Counted from the stretch's first letter, positions 51,974 to 61,594 are shown. The stretch: DNA of 64,000 nt from Pedobacter sp. BAL39 (GCF_000170795.1 NZ_ABCM01000013.1:62001-126000); one strand, 5' to 3'. Translations and numbers: made by a program. The notes: generated by a model not told the origin, from the sequence alone.

Positions 51974-53038
51974 ATGACAGATCATGCAGGAACAAATTCA
52001 GGAAGAATAAAAAACGTAACCATCCTTACCGGTTTTCTGGGCGCAGGTAAAACTACGGTTCTGAATGCCATTATTCAATCGGAAAAACATATCCGTTATG
52101 CTGTTATAGAAAATGAGATCGGGCTGGAGAGCATCGATGCACAACTGGTGGTATCTTCAAAAGCTGAGCTGATTGAACTGAACGATGGGTGTTTGTGCTG
52201 TTCGCTAAACGGCGAGCTCATTGAAGCATTGAATACTTTCATCACAACAAAAACAGACTGGGATGAACTCATCATCGAGGCAACCGGAATTGCCGATCCC
52301 GCAAACATTGCCTTTCCCTTTTTAACAGAACCAAGTATACAAAACTTTTTTAACCTAAGCCGTGTGATCTGTGTGATAGATGCGGAGCTCATTGAAGAAC
52401 AACTGAAGGAAACTACGGAGGCCATTGCCCAGATCAGTTTTGCAGACCTCCTGCTCATCAACAAAACAGAGCTCATCACCCCAGGTTATCTCCATATCCT
52501 GAAGGGCATACTTTCCTCAATCAATCCCCTGGCTGTCATCATGACGACACAGAAAGACCACATAGATGTGAAAAGCCTTTGTTCCGCTGAGCGGACAGTC
52601 GACTTCCAGAGGGAAAATCACAAAGAAACGAAAGGCATCCTGAATCTCAGCCCAGGCACGACACTTCCAAATGCAACCAACCGTTTTGCCCCCCTAAGCA
52701 TTGGACAATCACATAAACAACACCAGCATAGTGACATTGAGACCATCACCCTGCGATTTGACCGGCCCATGCAACTTCAGGAGCTGGAGCACCGCATGCG
52801 GGTTTTTCTCTTTCTTCAATCTGCAGGTGTCTACCGGATCAAGGCCATCATCCATGCCGCCGGATATCCCCAGCGCATCATTATGCAGTCTGTCGGCTCA
52901 AGATTATCTGTCAGCGAAGGTGCAGCATGGGCAACTGGCGAGGTCAGGGAAAGTAAAGTGGTCATCATCGGCAAACAATTGCAGATCAAGGGATTTGACA
53001 AGATCTTCGGCAGTTGTTTGGCCAAAAATACCCCTTAG
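51974..53038 (+). CDS. COG0523 (CobW/ZNG1 type) GTP-binding metallochaperone
   Basis: A 354-residue G3E GTPase: Walker A LTGFLGAGKTTVLNAII, the metal motif DGCLCCSLNGELIEAL (CxCC), switch/Walker B ELIIEATGIADPANIAF, NKTEL as base-recognition loop, a His-rich linker SIGQSHKQHQHSD, and a C-terminal CobW_C domain (ETITLRFDRPMQLQELEHRM). COG0523 proteins supply metals, most often zinc under limitation, to client enzymes and are commonly Zur-regulated. A Zur-like palindrome at 51904-51920 fits that. Client protein unknown. The tricorn-type gene follows after 72 bp. Confidence 0.9.
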   Translation: MTDHAGTNSGRIKNVTILTGFLGAGKTTVLNAIIQSEKHIRYAVIENEIGLESIDAQLVVSSKAELIELNDGCLCCSLNGELIEALNTFITTKTDWDELIIEATGIADPANIAFPFLTEPSIQNFFNLSRVICVIDAELIEEQLKETTEAIAQISFADLLLINKTELITPGYLHILKGILSSINPLAVIMTTQKDHIDVKSLCSAERTVDFQRENHKETKGILNLSPGTTLPNATNRFAPLSIGQSHKQHQHSDIETITLRFDRPMQLQELEHRMRVFLFLQSAGVYRIKAIIHAAGYPQRIIMQSVGSRLSVSEGAAWATGEVRESKVVIIGKQLQIKGFDKIFGSCLAKNTP

Positions 53039-53110
53039 CCAATTGAAGATCAAAAACACAACCATTATATTATTATTAATTTTACACATGATCAACTAAA
53101 TCATTATTCA

Positions 53111-56100
53111 ATGAGAAAATTATTACTTGGCATTTTATTCTCCTGCTCTGCAATTGCGGGGACAGCACAGGAAAATCCGCTATGGATGCGTTATCCAGCC
53201 ATATCTCCTGACGGAAAGAACATTGCATTCGGTTATAAAGGAGACATTTACCTGGTCAGCGCTGCTGGCGGACAGGCAACACCATTGACCATCAATGAGG
53301 CGCAGGACATGATGCCGGTATGGAGCCCTGATGGAAAAACCCTCGCTTTCGCAAGCAACAGGTACGGCAACTTTGATGTGTTCAGCATTCCTGTTGCTGG
53401 TGGCAACCCCGTGCGACTGACCTTCAACAGCGCTAACGATTACCCTTATGACTTCAGCCCCGATGGCAAAGAGGTCATCTTCGGCAGCGCCAGAAACTCT
53501 ACCGCTCAAAATGTACGTTTTGCCAGCCCACGCGTTTTCCAGAACCTCTACAGCGTAAAGCTAAACGGCAGCAGACCTCATCTGATCAGCGCTGCGGGCA
53601 TGGAGAAAGCAAAATTCAACCAGGACGGCAGCCAGATTGTATTTGAAGACCGTAAAGGATTCGAAGATGCCTGGCGTAAACACCATACCTCTTCTGTGAC
53701 CCGTGACATTTGGATCATGGATGTTAAAAAAAATACTTATCGCAAGCTCACTAGTTTTGAAGGTGAAGACCGCGAACCTCTTTACAGTTCAGATCAGCAG
53801 TCCATCTATTACCTGAGCGAAAAAGCAGGCAACCAGAATCTGTTTAAAATGGCTGCCGATGGATCAGGAACAGCGCTGCAGCTCAGTACCTTCAAGGATA
53901 ATCCGGTCAGGCACCTCAGCCGTGCCAACGACAATACCTTATGTTTTAGCCAAAATGGGGAGATTTATACCTTCATGGAAAACGGCACCCCAACGAAACT
54001 TAAGGTCAGCATTCTCAATGACGGAAGGGACAACATCGTTAAAACAGAACCTGTCAATGGCAACGTGACGGAATTTGTCCTGAGCCCTAACGGAAAAGAA
54101 ATTGCCTTTGTAAACAGGGGCGAAATCTTTGTCACCGGCGTTGAAAGTGGTCAGACCAAACAAATCACACGCACAGCAGCACAGGAACGGTCCGTACAGT
54201 GGTCGCCGGACAGTAAGTCCCTGATCTATGCCACAGAACGCAACAACAGTTGGGATATTTACCGCAGCACCATCCAGCAGAAAGATGAACCGTACTTCTT
54301 CGCAGCGACAGTCATCAACACAGAGCCGGTCATCCAGACTGCGGCGGAAGAATTTCAACCGCTTTATTCTCCGGACGGGAAGGAAATCGCCTATGTGGAA
54401 AACAGAAACATCCTGAAGGTCTACAACATCAAGTCTAAGCAAACCAGAACCCTTTTACCTGAAGGACATAATCATTCCTACAGCGATGGCGACTGGAGTT
54501 TCGCCTGGAGCCCGGACAGCAAGTGGCTGGTAACCGACGACCAGAACGGACACATGTTTAACAGTCATGCAGCATTGATCAAAGCGGACGGATCAGGAAA
54601 AATCACTTACCCTGTAAACAGCGGCTTTGGCGAATCAGGGAATAAATGGGCCTTGAACGGCAAAATGATGACCTGGCTGAGCAGTAAAAACGGACGTAAA
54701 TCGTTGGCCATTTCGGGTAGTGCGGAGGTGGATGTTTTCGGCGTATTCTTCGATCAGGAAGCGTACGACAGGGCCAATATGAGCAAGGACGACTTTGCCC
54801 TGCTGAAAGAACGTGAAGAACAGGAACGTCTTACCGACAAAGAAAAAGCAACACCTAAAAAGGGAAAGGTTAAACAGGATACTACAAAAACTCCGTTTAC
54901 ACCCGACTTTGAGAACCTGGAAAACCGGAAGGTAAAACTTACCATCAACAGCAGCTCCATCAGCGACTATGTCCTGAATAATGATGCCAGTAAATTATTC
55001 TACCTGGCCTCTTTTGAGAATGGTTACGACCTGTGGGTGACGGATACACGTACACATGAGACAAAAATACTGGCCAAGATGGGTGGCAGCCCCAGTGGCA
55101 TTGAAATGAGCAAAGACGGCAAAAGCCTGTTTGTCAGCAACCGAGGCAGGATCGTGAAGGTGGAAGCAGAAAGTGGTAAAGTCACTCCGGTTTCTATAAA
55201 CGGTGACATCACCATTGATGCTGCAGCAGAAAGGGCTTATATCTTTGAACATGCCTGGAGACAGGTGAAACACAAGTTTTACGACCCGAAAATGGAAGGT
55301 GTCGACTGGCCTTTGTACAAAGAGGTATACGCGAAGTTCCTTCCTCACATCAACAACAATTTCGACTTCCAGGAACTCCTGAGTGAGATGCTGGGTGAGC
55401 TCAATGCTTCCCATACCGGCGGCAGGTTCAGTCCGAATATCCCTAATGCAGACAATACAGCAGCGCTGGGTCTTCTTTACGACGAAACCATCCGCACTGA
55501 CGGACTGAAGATCAGTGAGGTCATTGCAGGAGGCCCCTTAAATGTTAAAACCAGCAAAGTGAAAGCGGGAGACATCCTGGAGAAGATCGACAATGATGTC
55601 TTAACAGCAGATGCTGACTGGGCGAAATTCCTGAACAACAAAACCGACAGAAACGTCCTCCTCAGCTTCTACAGCCCCACAACAAAAACCCGCTGGACAG
55701 AGCGCATCAAACCCATCAGCATCGGTCAGGAAAGCGGACTGATGTACAAAAGATGGGTTGCTAAAATGGATCAGATGGTTTCCCGTTTAAGCGATGGAAA
55801 AGTAGGATATGTCCATGTGCAGGGGATGAATGACGACAGCTTCAGAGAAGTATACGATGTGGTAATGGGTAAAAATGCCGACAAAAAAGCACTGATCGTA
55901 GATACACGTTTCAACGGCGGCGGATGGTTACATGACGACCTGAACACCTTCCTCAGCGGACGCAAATATCTTGAATTCGCACCTCAGGGAAACAGACTGG
56001 CAGATGCAGAGCCTTCCAACAGGTGGCAGAAACCAAGCTGTGTGGTGATGAACGAAAGTAACTACAGCGATGCTTTTATCTTCCCGTACATTTATAAACA

Positions 56101-56353
56101 GAATGGCATCGGCAAACTGATCGGAATGCCTGTCGCAGGAACCGGAACGGCAGTATGGTGGGAAAGGCAAATTGATCCTACCTTGGTCTTTGGCATCCCT
56201 ATGGTGGCGACCATCGGTAAAGAAAACAGACCTACAGAAAACCTGCAGGTAGAACCAGACCTGAAGGTTCAGGTTCCTTACGAAGCTTACCTCAGCGGAA
56301 CTGACAGTCAGATTGAAACTGCTGTAAAGGAAATGCTGAAGGAAATCAAATAA
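53111..56353 (+). CDS. Tricorn-type S41 protease
   Basis: A 1080-residue secreted protein (signal peptide MRKLLLGILFSCSAIAGTAQ). The first 690 residues are WD40/PD40-type beta-propellers (ISPDGKNIAFGYKGDIYLVS, WSPDGKTLAFASNRYGNFDV); a helical part (HAWRQVKHKFYDPKMEGVDW) precedes a PDZ domain (SKVKAGDILEKIDNDVLTAD) and the S41 core (GKVGYVHVQGMNDDSF, LIVDTRFNGGGWLHDDL). Ser986 in NESNYSDAF fits the catalytic serine. Tricorn core proteases degrade peptides; in Bacteroidota they are usually periplasmic or surface-linked. Ends at a strong terminator. Confidence 0.9.
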   Translation: MRKLLLGILFSCSAIAGTAQENPLWMRYPAISPDGKNIAFGYKGDIYLVSAAGGQATPLTINEAQDMMPVWSPDGKTLAFASNRYGNFDVFSIPVAGGNPVRLTFNSANDYPYDFSPDGKEVIFGSARNSTAQNVRFASPRVFQNLYSVKLNGSRPHLISAAGMEKAKFNQDGSQIVFEDRKGFEDAWRKHHTSSVTRDIWIMDVKKNTYRKLTSFEGEDREPLYSSDQQSIYYLSEKAGNQNLFKMAADGSGTALQLSTFKDNPVRHLSRANDNTLCFSQNGEIYTFMENGTPTKLKVSILNDGRDNIVKTEPVNGNVTEFVLSPNGKEIAFVNRGEIFVTGVESGQTKQITRTAAQERSVQWSPDSKSLIYATERNNSWDIYRSTIQQKDEPYFFAATVINTEPVIQTAAEEFQPLYSPDGKEIAYVENRNILKVYNIKSKQTRTLLPEGHNHSYSDGDWSFAWSPDSKWLVTDDQNGHMFNSHAALIKADGSGKITYPVNSGFGESGNKWALNGKMMTWLSSKNGRKSLAISGSAEVDVFGVFFDQEAYDRANMSKDDFALLKEREEQERLTDKEKATPKKGKVKQDTTKTPFTPDFENLENRKVKLTINSSSISDYVLNNDASKLFYLASFENGYDLWVTDTRTHETKILAKMGGSPSGIEMSKDGKSLFVSNRGRIVKVEAESGKVTPVSINGDITIDAAAERAYIFEHAWRQVKHKFYDPKMEGVDWPLYKEVYAKFLPHINNNFDFQELLSEMLGELNASHTGGRFSPNIPNADNTAALGLLYDETIRTDGLKISEVIAGGPLNVKTSKVKAGDILEKIDNDVLTADADWAKFLNNKTDRNVLLSFYSPTTKTRWTERIKPISIGQESGLMYKRWVAKMDQMVSRLSDGKVGYVHVQGMNDDSFREVYDVVMGKNADKKALIVDTRFNGGGWLHDDLNTFLSGRKYLEFAPQGNRLADAEPSNRWQKPSCVVMNESNYSDAFIFPYIYKQNGIGKLIGMPVAGTGTAVWWERQIDPTLVFGIPMVATIGKENRPTENLQVEPDLKVQVPYEAYLSGTDSQIETAVKEMLKEIK

Positions 56354-56390
56354 ACTTTGCTTAAGCCTCCGACCTAAGTATTTTTTTAAG

Positions 56391-56423
56391 CGCCTTCCTG
56401 AATTAGTTCAGGAAGGCGTTTTT
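56391..56423 (+). terminator. Rho-independent terminator after the tricorn-type gene
   Basis: CGCCTTCCTGAA (56391-56402), loop TTAG, TTCAGGAAGGCG (56407-56418), then five T. Perfect 12-bp stem. Confidence 0.93.
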
Positions 56424-56611
56424 GCATGTTAAAAATTATATTTTCCCTTTTTACGAGGCTTTTTTATCACAAGCAATTCATGTAGAAACACGAAGAAGTC
56501 TTTCATCAATAGAGCAGAAGAGATTATCAGGAAAGAGAGGAAAGCCAATATATATTGAAATACAAGCACTTATGCCATTTATTAACACTACCTTGATGAA
56601 AACCCAAAATC

Positions 56612-56746
56612 ATGAGCAGAGACAAGAAAAAAGAGGCAGGAGCGGCCACCAAGAAAGCGCCCTCGGATTATCAGTCCGGAAAGGGTAAGTCTGCAAAGGT
56701 AGAGGTTGAAATGTTCGCTAAAAAGCCAGGCAAAAATGGCAAGTAA
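56612..56746 (+). CDS. Small basic protein, 44 residues
   Basis: The ATG at 56612 opens a 44-codon frame: MSRDKKKEAGAATKKAPSDY followed by QSGKGKSAKVEVEMFAKKPG and KNGK. It is very rich in Lys and Ala and lacks hydrophobic segments, so it is probably disordered and may bind nucleic acid. Its last 11 bases overlap the start of the next gene (ATG at 56736), an arrangement that favours translational coupling and supports it being real. I do not recognise a family. A longer frame from 56422 in another phase begins inside a terminator and is rejected. Confidence 0.6.
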   Translation: MSRDKKKEAGAATKKAPSDYQSGKGKSAKVEVEMFAKKPGKNGK

Positions 56747-57041
56747 AGAAATCGCAAAACAGGCCAAAGACTTTTTATATGAGCTGAATACGGCAAGGCA
56801 TGAATATAGTTTCTCCAGTGGAGATCAATGGACACTTAGCCAGTCTACTGCAAAGGAAAAAACGGCTCTTGAAGCAGCTTTCTATCCCGTATTTTTCACC
56901 ACATCCAACCCCGCTGAACTTGCTGACCTTACGCAGTTGATCCAGGAAAAAACAGGCAGTGTGTCAGCAACTGAGCAATCAACTGAAAACTCAAAGGACC
57001 GGATTTATCTTGTGGCGCATTGCGAAACAAAATTAAAATAA
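56736..57041 (+). CDS. Hypothetical protein, 101 residues
   Basis: The ATG at 56736 (MASKEIAKQAKDFLYELNTA) gives 101 residues; an ATG at 56706 in frame would add ten. No family recognised. The N-terminal half is helical (RHEYSFSSGDQWTLSQSTAK), then KTALEAAFYPVFFTTSNPAE and a C-terminal strand RIYLVAHCETKLK. No signal peptide. Overlaps the 44-residue gene by 11 bp and ends before a hairpin. Confidence 0.6.
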   Translation: MASKEIAKQAKDFLYELNTARHEYSFSSGDQWTLSQSTAKEKTALEAAFYPVFFTTSNPAELADLTQLIQEKTGSVSATEQSTENSKDRIYLVAHCETKLK

Positions 57042-57059
57042 CTGTTTTTATCAGATAGT

Positions 57060-57087
57060 GGAACAGCATGATTCTGCTGTTCCATTT
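57060..57087 (+). terminator. Terminator hairpin after the small-protein pair
   Basis: GGAACAGC (57060-57067) pairs with GCTGTTCC (57076-57083), followed by ATTTT. The tail is weak, but it lies between two convergent genes. Confidence 0.7.
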
Positions 57088-57123
57088 TCCCAACATCCAG
57101 CATCCTTTCCAGGTTATCAACCC

Positions 57124-57909
57124 TTATTTGGCAATCATCCTGATCATATACAGGTGCAGTTCCTGCTCCTCCTCATCGTTGAATACAAAAAAGCCAATAT
57201 GCCTGCCCTTCCCATATTCACCAGGCAGTTTATAATACGAAAGCTCTGTAGCATAGTTAGTGCCTTCATTGAGCATAATATTCATTAACCTGCCAGGTAG
57301 TTTAAACCTCAGCTTTTCTCCATAAAAATCCAGGAGGTAATACATTTTACCGGTCCAGAAGTAACAATTTGAACCACCATTAGGTCCTCCGAAACCCCGG
57401 AAGGGATTGAGGCAGCCCAGATGCATCATCCCCCGCTGAAATAGACTGATCGACAGCTCTTCACTGTCGAACCAGGGATGAGAAAACGGAGTTTCATTTT
57501 CCAGCAGCACATTATGCGGAATGGAATCCGACTGACGATTGGCGATCTTCGAAGCAATGAACTGACCGCTTTGATCAAAAGTAAATTGCCGGATGGTATT
57601 CTCCTGCTGCACCTGGATGTTAAAGTTGGAGGAAAGCGTATCCAGGTAAACATAACCCATATAACTTTCGTATACCAGTGTATCGTAAAATCCACTATCA
57701 ATCCTGTCGCTGTAAGCAGTCTGATCCAGCAACTTTCCATTAACTTTTATTTCTTCAATAACCGTATTCCGGTAAGTGGTTTTATCATCCAGGCTTTGAT
57801 AACGCACGCTGTAGACCATCGCAACCAGATGGTTCATCAGATACAGAAGGACAGGAATGGTCAGAATAGACAGAAAGATTTTCTTACGCTTTGTCATGAG
57901 CTTTAACAA
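57124..57909 (-). CDS. Hypothetical membrane-anchored protein
   Basis: A 261-residue protein with a basic start (MLKLMTKRKK) and one hydrophobic segment (IFLSILTIPVLLYLMNHLVA), then a long soluble part rich in beta pattern (YRNTVIEEIKVNGKLLDQTA, YESYMGYVYLDTLSSNFNIQ, RGFGGPNGGSNCYFWTGKMY). Start is 57909 or the Met at 57897. I recognise no family. It is convergent with the small-protein pair. Probably periplasmic, tethered to the inner membrane. Confidence 0.6.
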   Translation of the reverse strand: MLKLMTKRKKIFLSILTIPVLLYLMNHLVAMVYSVRYQSLDDKTTYRNTVIEEIKVNGKLLDQTAYSDRIDSGFYDTLVYESYMGYVYLDTLSSNFNIQVQQENTIRQFTFDQSGQFIASKIANRQSDSIPHNVLLENETPFSHPWFDSEELSISLFQRGMMHLGCLNPFRGFGGPNGGSNCYFWTGKMYYLLDFYGEKLRFKLPGRLMNIMLNEGTNYATELSYYKLPGEYGKGRHIGFFVFNDEEEQELHLYMIRMIAK

Positions 57910-58184
57910 TTCAGGTTACTGAATGTAAACATAATATGAAGGACTGATAAAAATGTAACCGTTTAGCCTGCGCTGACAGATAATGAGTATCCGAAGCACC
58001 ATATCAAGGATTCGACAAGTCATTTACACATCAGAAACAATAGCTGATCTCAGAAATTCATTTATAAGCTCAGCCTAATTCTAACCTCAATAATGCAAAA
58101 GAACTGACCTTAAATCACCCTCCATTTTTGAGATTAGCTTATTTTTTTACCTTAAAATGGAAAGCAGTCGCAAAGTAAAAATTC

Positions 58185-60047
58185 TTACTTCATATTCTGC
58201 AGAAACAGGTTCAGATCATCCTCTTTTCCCAATCCCAGCTTTTGTTTAATCCGATACCGACTCATGCGTACACTTTTAGGTTCAATCCCTAAGCGTATAG
58301 ATACTTCCTTATTCGATAATCCCATCAGCATATAAGAACAATATTTCAAATCCAATCGCGTGAGGCTTTGATTGGCACGCTGCTGCAGACCTTCAAAAAA
58401 GGCGGGATTGGTTTCAAAAAAATCTAACTTCTGAGTTTCAAAATCCTTGTCCATTTTCTTTTGCTGGCTCAGTATCCGTTTGATTTGCTCATCGAAAGAA
58501 AGGTGACTTTCCATATCAACCTTTCCGGAGAGCAGCTCCAGCATCTCGTTTTTCTCTTCGATCTGTAAGGTACCTGCCAACAATTCTTTTTGTAAACGTT
58601 CCTGGCGTTCTTTCAGTAAAATCTGCTCTGTTTTTAGCCGTACAGCTTCGGCTTCTTTCAGCTGAGCCCTTAATTCTGCAGCAGTCTTTTCCTTATCGAT
58701 TAATTCCTGATTTCTAATTGACGCCTTTAATTTAAAATTGTAAGAACGAAGCAGAAAAAGCAGGGAAGCCATCCCCATGATGCCGAGAATAACATACCAG
58801 GTATTGCGTTTTTTAGCGAAGCTAGCCTCCTGCTGCAAGCTGGCGATCTGCTGTTCATTTTTTGCTGATTGATACTGTGCCTCTACCCTTGTGATGCTGT
58901 TGATCTTCTCTTCATTAAATGCTTTTTTGTAATGGTCAAAATATTGCTTCAGGTAATTCAGTGCCAGCTGAGCATCCCCTTTTTTTTCGGCGATATTAGC
59001 CAGGCCCTGAAAGATCCTTGCCTTCGTCATCGGCATGCTGACTACACCGGAAGCTGTTTTATTCAGGCCATTTAGCAGGATCTGTTCCGCCTCATCATAA
59101 TGCCCGTCGCGGACGGAATATTCGCTGCGTAGTCCATAACAGTTTAATAATACTTCCTGTAAGTTGGTTTTAGTTGCAATTTCCGTAGCCAGGTCCAGGT
59201 ATTTTTCCGCACTGTCCCGATAAATGGCCGGAAAATACTGAAAGTATGCATTAGAAGTATTCAGGGCGATGGCAGCAGTATTGCTTCTCAAAACCAAACG
59301 TCCTTCCTGATTCTTCGAAAGCGACAATGATCTCTTATAGATCAATAAAGCTGAATCCAGCAGGCTGCGTTGAGTTGGGGCCAGTTTATAGCGGTCAAAA
59401 TAGGTCTGCCCGATGGTGAAATAAGCATTGTTCAGCTGATCCACCTGTTGACTTTCAATGGCTGCCCGAAAACATAAATCAGCATATTTTTTTTGTTTTG
59501 AAGGATGATTCCCATAGCTGTATATACTGGCTAAATAATGATAGGCAGTGCTCTCATAGTCGGCGGCATTTTGCCCTTTAAAAAACTCAAGTGATTTCAA
59601 TAGTTTCACTGCCGACTGGTCATTCTGATCATTGACCAGATCCAGCCAGCCACTTCTAAACCAGACAAAACCTAATGTTACGCGGTCCTTTGTTTTTCCA
59701 GCATAGTACATCGCACTGTCCCGGCTCGCATAGGCACTCCGGAGGTCTTTCTTCCATACATATAAATGAATCAGGGTCGCAAAGGCCATGGCTTTACCGC
59801 GTCCGTCCTTCAAACTTTTACCAATTTGAAGCGCCTGGTTTGCCTGTTTGAAGGAAAGTGGCAGATGCTGTTCAAAATTCGCCTTCGCCAGTTTACATAA
59901 GATGTTAGCCTGCTCCTCCTTAGGAATGTCTTTTTGTGCCAGCAAGTTATTCAGCGAATCGAGATAGATGTTTTGAGCTGCTGCGTTGATATGGAAAACA
60001 AAGAAAAAGGATACGGCCAGCAATAATGACTTCAATGGTAGATGCAT
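58185..60047 (-). CDS. TPR-transmembrane-HTH regulator
   Basis: A 620-residue protein: signal peptide (MHLPLKSLLLAVSFFFVFHI), TPR repeats over residues 30-390 (KQANQALQIGKSLKDGRGKA, AYFTIGQTYFDRYKLAPTQR, YDEAEQILLNGL), one membrane helix (WYVILGIMGMASLLFLLRSY), a charged coiled coil (KTAAELRAQLKEAEAVRLKT), and a C-terminal LuxR/GerE-like helix-turn-helix (LMGLSNKEVSIRLGIEPKSV RMSRYR region). Such proteins are frequent in Bacteroidota; the periplasmic TPR part would sense and the cytoplasmic HTH would bind DNA. Target unknown; no neighbour is an obvious target. Confidence 0.85.
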   Translation of the reverse strand: MHLPLKSLLLAVSFFFVFHINAAAQNIYLDSLNNLLAQKDIPKEEQANILCKLAKANFEQHLPLSFKQANQALQIGKSLKDGRGKAMAFATLIHLYVWKKDLRSAYASRDSAMYYAGKTKDRVTLGFVWFRSGWLDLVNDQNDQSAVKLLKSLEFFKGQNAADYESTAYHYLASIYSYGNHPSKQKKYADLCFRAAIESQQVDQLNNAYFTIGQTYFDRYKLAPTQRSLLDSALLIYKRSLSLSKNQEGRLVLRSNTAAIALNTSNAYFQYFPAIYRDSAEKYLDLATEIATKTNLQEVLLNCYGLRSEYSVRDGHYDEAEQILLNGLNKTASGVVSMPMTKARIFQGLANIAEKKGDAQLALNYLKQYFDHYKKAFNEEKINSITRVEAQYQSAKNEQQIASLQQEASFAKKRNTWYVILGIMGMASLLFLLRSYNFKLKASIRNQELIDKEKTAAELRAQLKEAEAVRLKTEQILLKERQERLQKELLAGTLQIEEKNEMLELLSGKVDMESHLSFDEQIKRILSQQKKMDKDFETQKLDFFETNPAFFEGLQQRANQSLTRLDLKYCSYMLMGLSNKEVSIRLGIEPKSVRMSRYRIKQKLGLGKEDDLNLFLQNMK

Positions 60048-60197
60048 AACTCAAAAATAGAAAAAAGAATTCTTTCCTAAAAAAGCAAGAACAGAACAAA
60101 ACACTGTAATAAAGCACCTTAACTACTTTCTGTAGACGCTTTGTAGACAGCTGTTTTTAGGACGGTAGTCCGTGTGTAGACCCCGTTTTCTTGGCTA

Positions 60198-60227
60198 ATG
60201 ATACAAAGCATGGTAATTTTGTATCAT
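60198..60227 (+). promoter_or_regulatory. Palindromic operator overlapping the DUF4870 promoter
   Basis: ATGATACAAA (60198-60207) and TTTGTATCAT (60218-60227) form a perfect 10-bp inverted repeat with a 10-bp spacer. TAATTTTG (60214-60221) is a TAnnTTTG box inside it, 28 bp before the ATG at 60250. A repressor is the simplest reading; none is identified. Confidence 0.7.
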
Positions 60228-60249
60228 TCTATTACTAAAACTATAAACC

Positions 60250-60603
60250 ATGAAAAACAAGACAATGGCGATTGTAGCCTACATCACCCTCATTGGATGG
60301 GTCATCTCTTATTTGGAATTTAAAAAATCAACGACAAAAAGCAGCCTGGTCAACTATCACCTGGGGCAGTCGCTGGGGATTATCATTACTTCATTTGTGC
60401 TGAGCATAGTGAGCAGCATCATATTAGCAATTGTCCCTGCTCTGGGATTCATCTTTTATATCATTATGCTGATCCCGTTCATATTGTTACTGTTGGGGAT
60501 TATTGCCGCGAACAACGAGGTCGAGAAACCAGTTCCAGTTATCGGAAAGATATTTGAAGGCAAATTTAATTTTATGTCCGAACAACAACAGGAAAAGATC
60601 TAG
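60250..60603 (+). CDS. DUF4870 small membrane protein
   Basis: A 117-residue protein with three hydrophobic segments: TMAIVAYITLIGWVISYLEF, SLGIIITSFVLSIVSSIILA and FIFYIIMLIPFILLLLGIIA, joined by a conserved-type loop SSLVNYHLGQ. This is the DUF4870/Tic20-like layout; function unknown. Its tightly overlapping palindrome-promoter suggests conditional expression. Confidence 0.8.
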   Translation: MKNKTMAIVAYITLIGWVISYLEFKKSTTKSSLVNYHLGQSLGIIITSFVLSIVSSIILAIVPALGFIFYIIMLIPFILLLLGIIAANNEVEKPVPVIGKIFEGKFNFMSEQQQEKI

Positions 60604-60923
60604 AAGATCTGATCATACCGTTGTCCAAGCCCCGTTTGCCTGCATTGATTACGATTCCCCTATGTTGCAGTAATAGCCCCTTTTTTGCGCCTCAGAATCG
60701 AAAATTGCAGACAACGGGGCTATTTCCATCCCCCGTCCAGCTGCTCCGGCAGTTGTTTTTTTATTTCCATAGTACTGAAAGCATCAGCCCAAAACGTAAC
60801 TACAGCATTCATCAGTTGGTCCTGCACCGAAAAGAAGATACCGGTTGGAAGAAGCGCAGGCGTTTGTTAATATCTTATTAATATGCAAGCCCTATTTTTG
60901 CTTCACATAGAAATAGGGAATCA
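60604..60923 (+). promoter_or_regulatory. Leader/promoter region of the second ECF module
   Basis: About 320 bp without a convincing gene. AATAGCCCC (60672-60680) and GGGGCTATT (60716-60724) can pair around a 35-base loop. TATTTTTG (60893-60900) is a TAnnTTTG box 23 bp before the sigma ATG. A plus-strand frame at 60621-60881 has Pro/Arg-rich composition and no motif, and I do not call it. Confidence 0.5.
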
Positions 60924-61535
60924 ATGGAAATTGCAAACGGACATGAATTGGTAACCAGAATCCGGAATACGGATTATGGGGCCTTTGAAGAATTGCATGA
61001 CCAGTTTTACGATCCGCTGTTTCGCCTGGCCTTAAAAAAGACGGGCGATGAAGATGAGGCATTTGATCTTGTTCAGGATTTATTTGTAGAACTCTGGGAG
61101 AAACGGGAAACCCTGCACATCACGAATGCCCTGGATGCCTGGTTGCGCAACAGGTTATGGTTCAAATTGTCGGGATATTTCCGTACCAAAGGTTTTCGTG
61201 AAAAACACATACAGAAATTTGTTGAGTTCCTGGAGACAGACCAGCATACCATTGTCGATGAACTGGAGACACTGGAAATTAACCAGCAATATGAGGTTAT
61301 GATGGACCTGATCAAACAAACCATTGAAGACATGCCGCCTGGTATGAAAACCGCATTTCTCCTCAGCAGAGAAGGCAATAATAGCGTTAAAGAAATTGCT
61401 ACCCAGCTGGAACTATCGCCGAAGACCGTTAAAAATCAACTCAACCGTGCATTGAACCGGATACGGCATGCCATGTCAGATTCTTCCTTTACTTCCGCAG
61501 AGCTGCTGCTTTTATTATGGTTAATAAAATCTTAA
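60924..61535 (+). CDS. ECF sigma factor of the second SusC/FecR module
   Basis: A 203-residue ECF factor: region 2 DYGAFEELHDQFYDPLFRLA and GDEDEAFDLVQDLFVELWEK with LDAWLRNRLWFKLSGYFR; region 4 MPPGMKTAFLLSREGNNSVK and IATQLELSPKTVKNQLNRAL. The C-terminal hydrophobic end (AELLLLLWLIK) matches the SusC-linked group. Followed by fecR after 59 bp. Same class as the gene at 47669-48265 but clearly diverged. Confidence 0.92.
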   Translation: MEIANGHELVTRIRNTDYGAFEELHDQFYDPLFRLALKKTGDEDEAFDLVQDLFVELWEKRETLHITNALDAWLRNRLWFKLSGYFRTKGFREKHIQKFVEFLETDQHTIVDELETLEINQQYEVMMDLIKQTIEDMPPGMKTAFLLSREGNNSVKEIATQLELSPKTVKNQLNRALNRIRHAMSDSSFTSAELLLLLWLIKS

Positions 61536-61594
61536 CACATCCTTAACTTTTTGCGTGTGGGCCATTTGGGTCATCTCTGCTTATTACTATTAGT

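Noticed and set aside
56422-56688. Plus-strand 88-codon frame
   Set aside because: It begins inside the perfect terminator at 56391-56423 and overlaps the better-supported 44-residue gene in another frame.
60621-60881. Plus-strand 86-codon frame
   Set aside because: Low-complexity Pro/Arg/Ser composition, no start context, and it fills a promoter/leader region.
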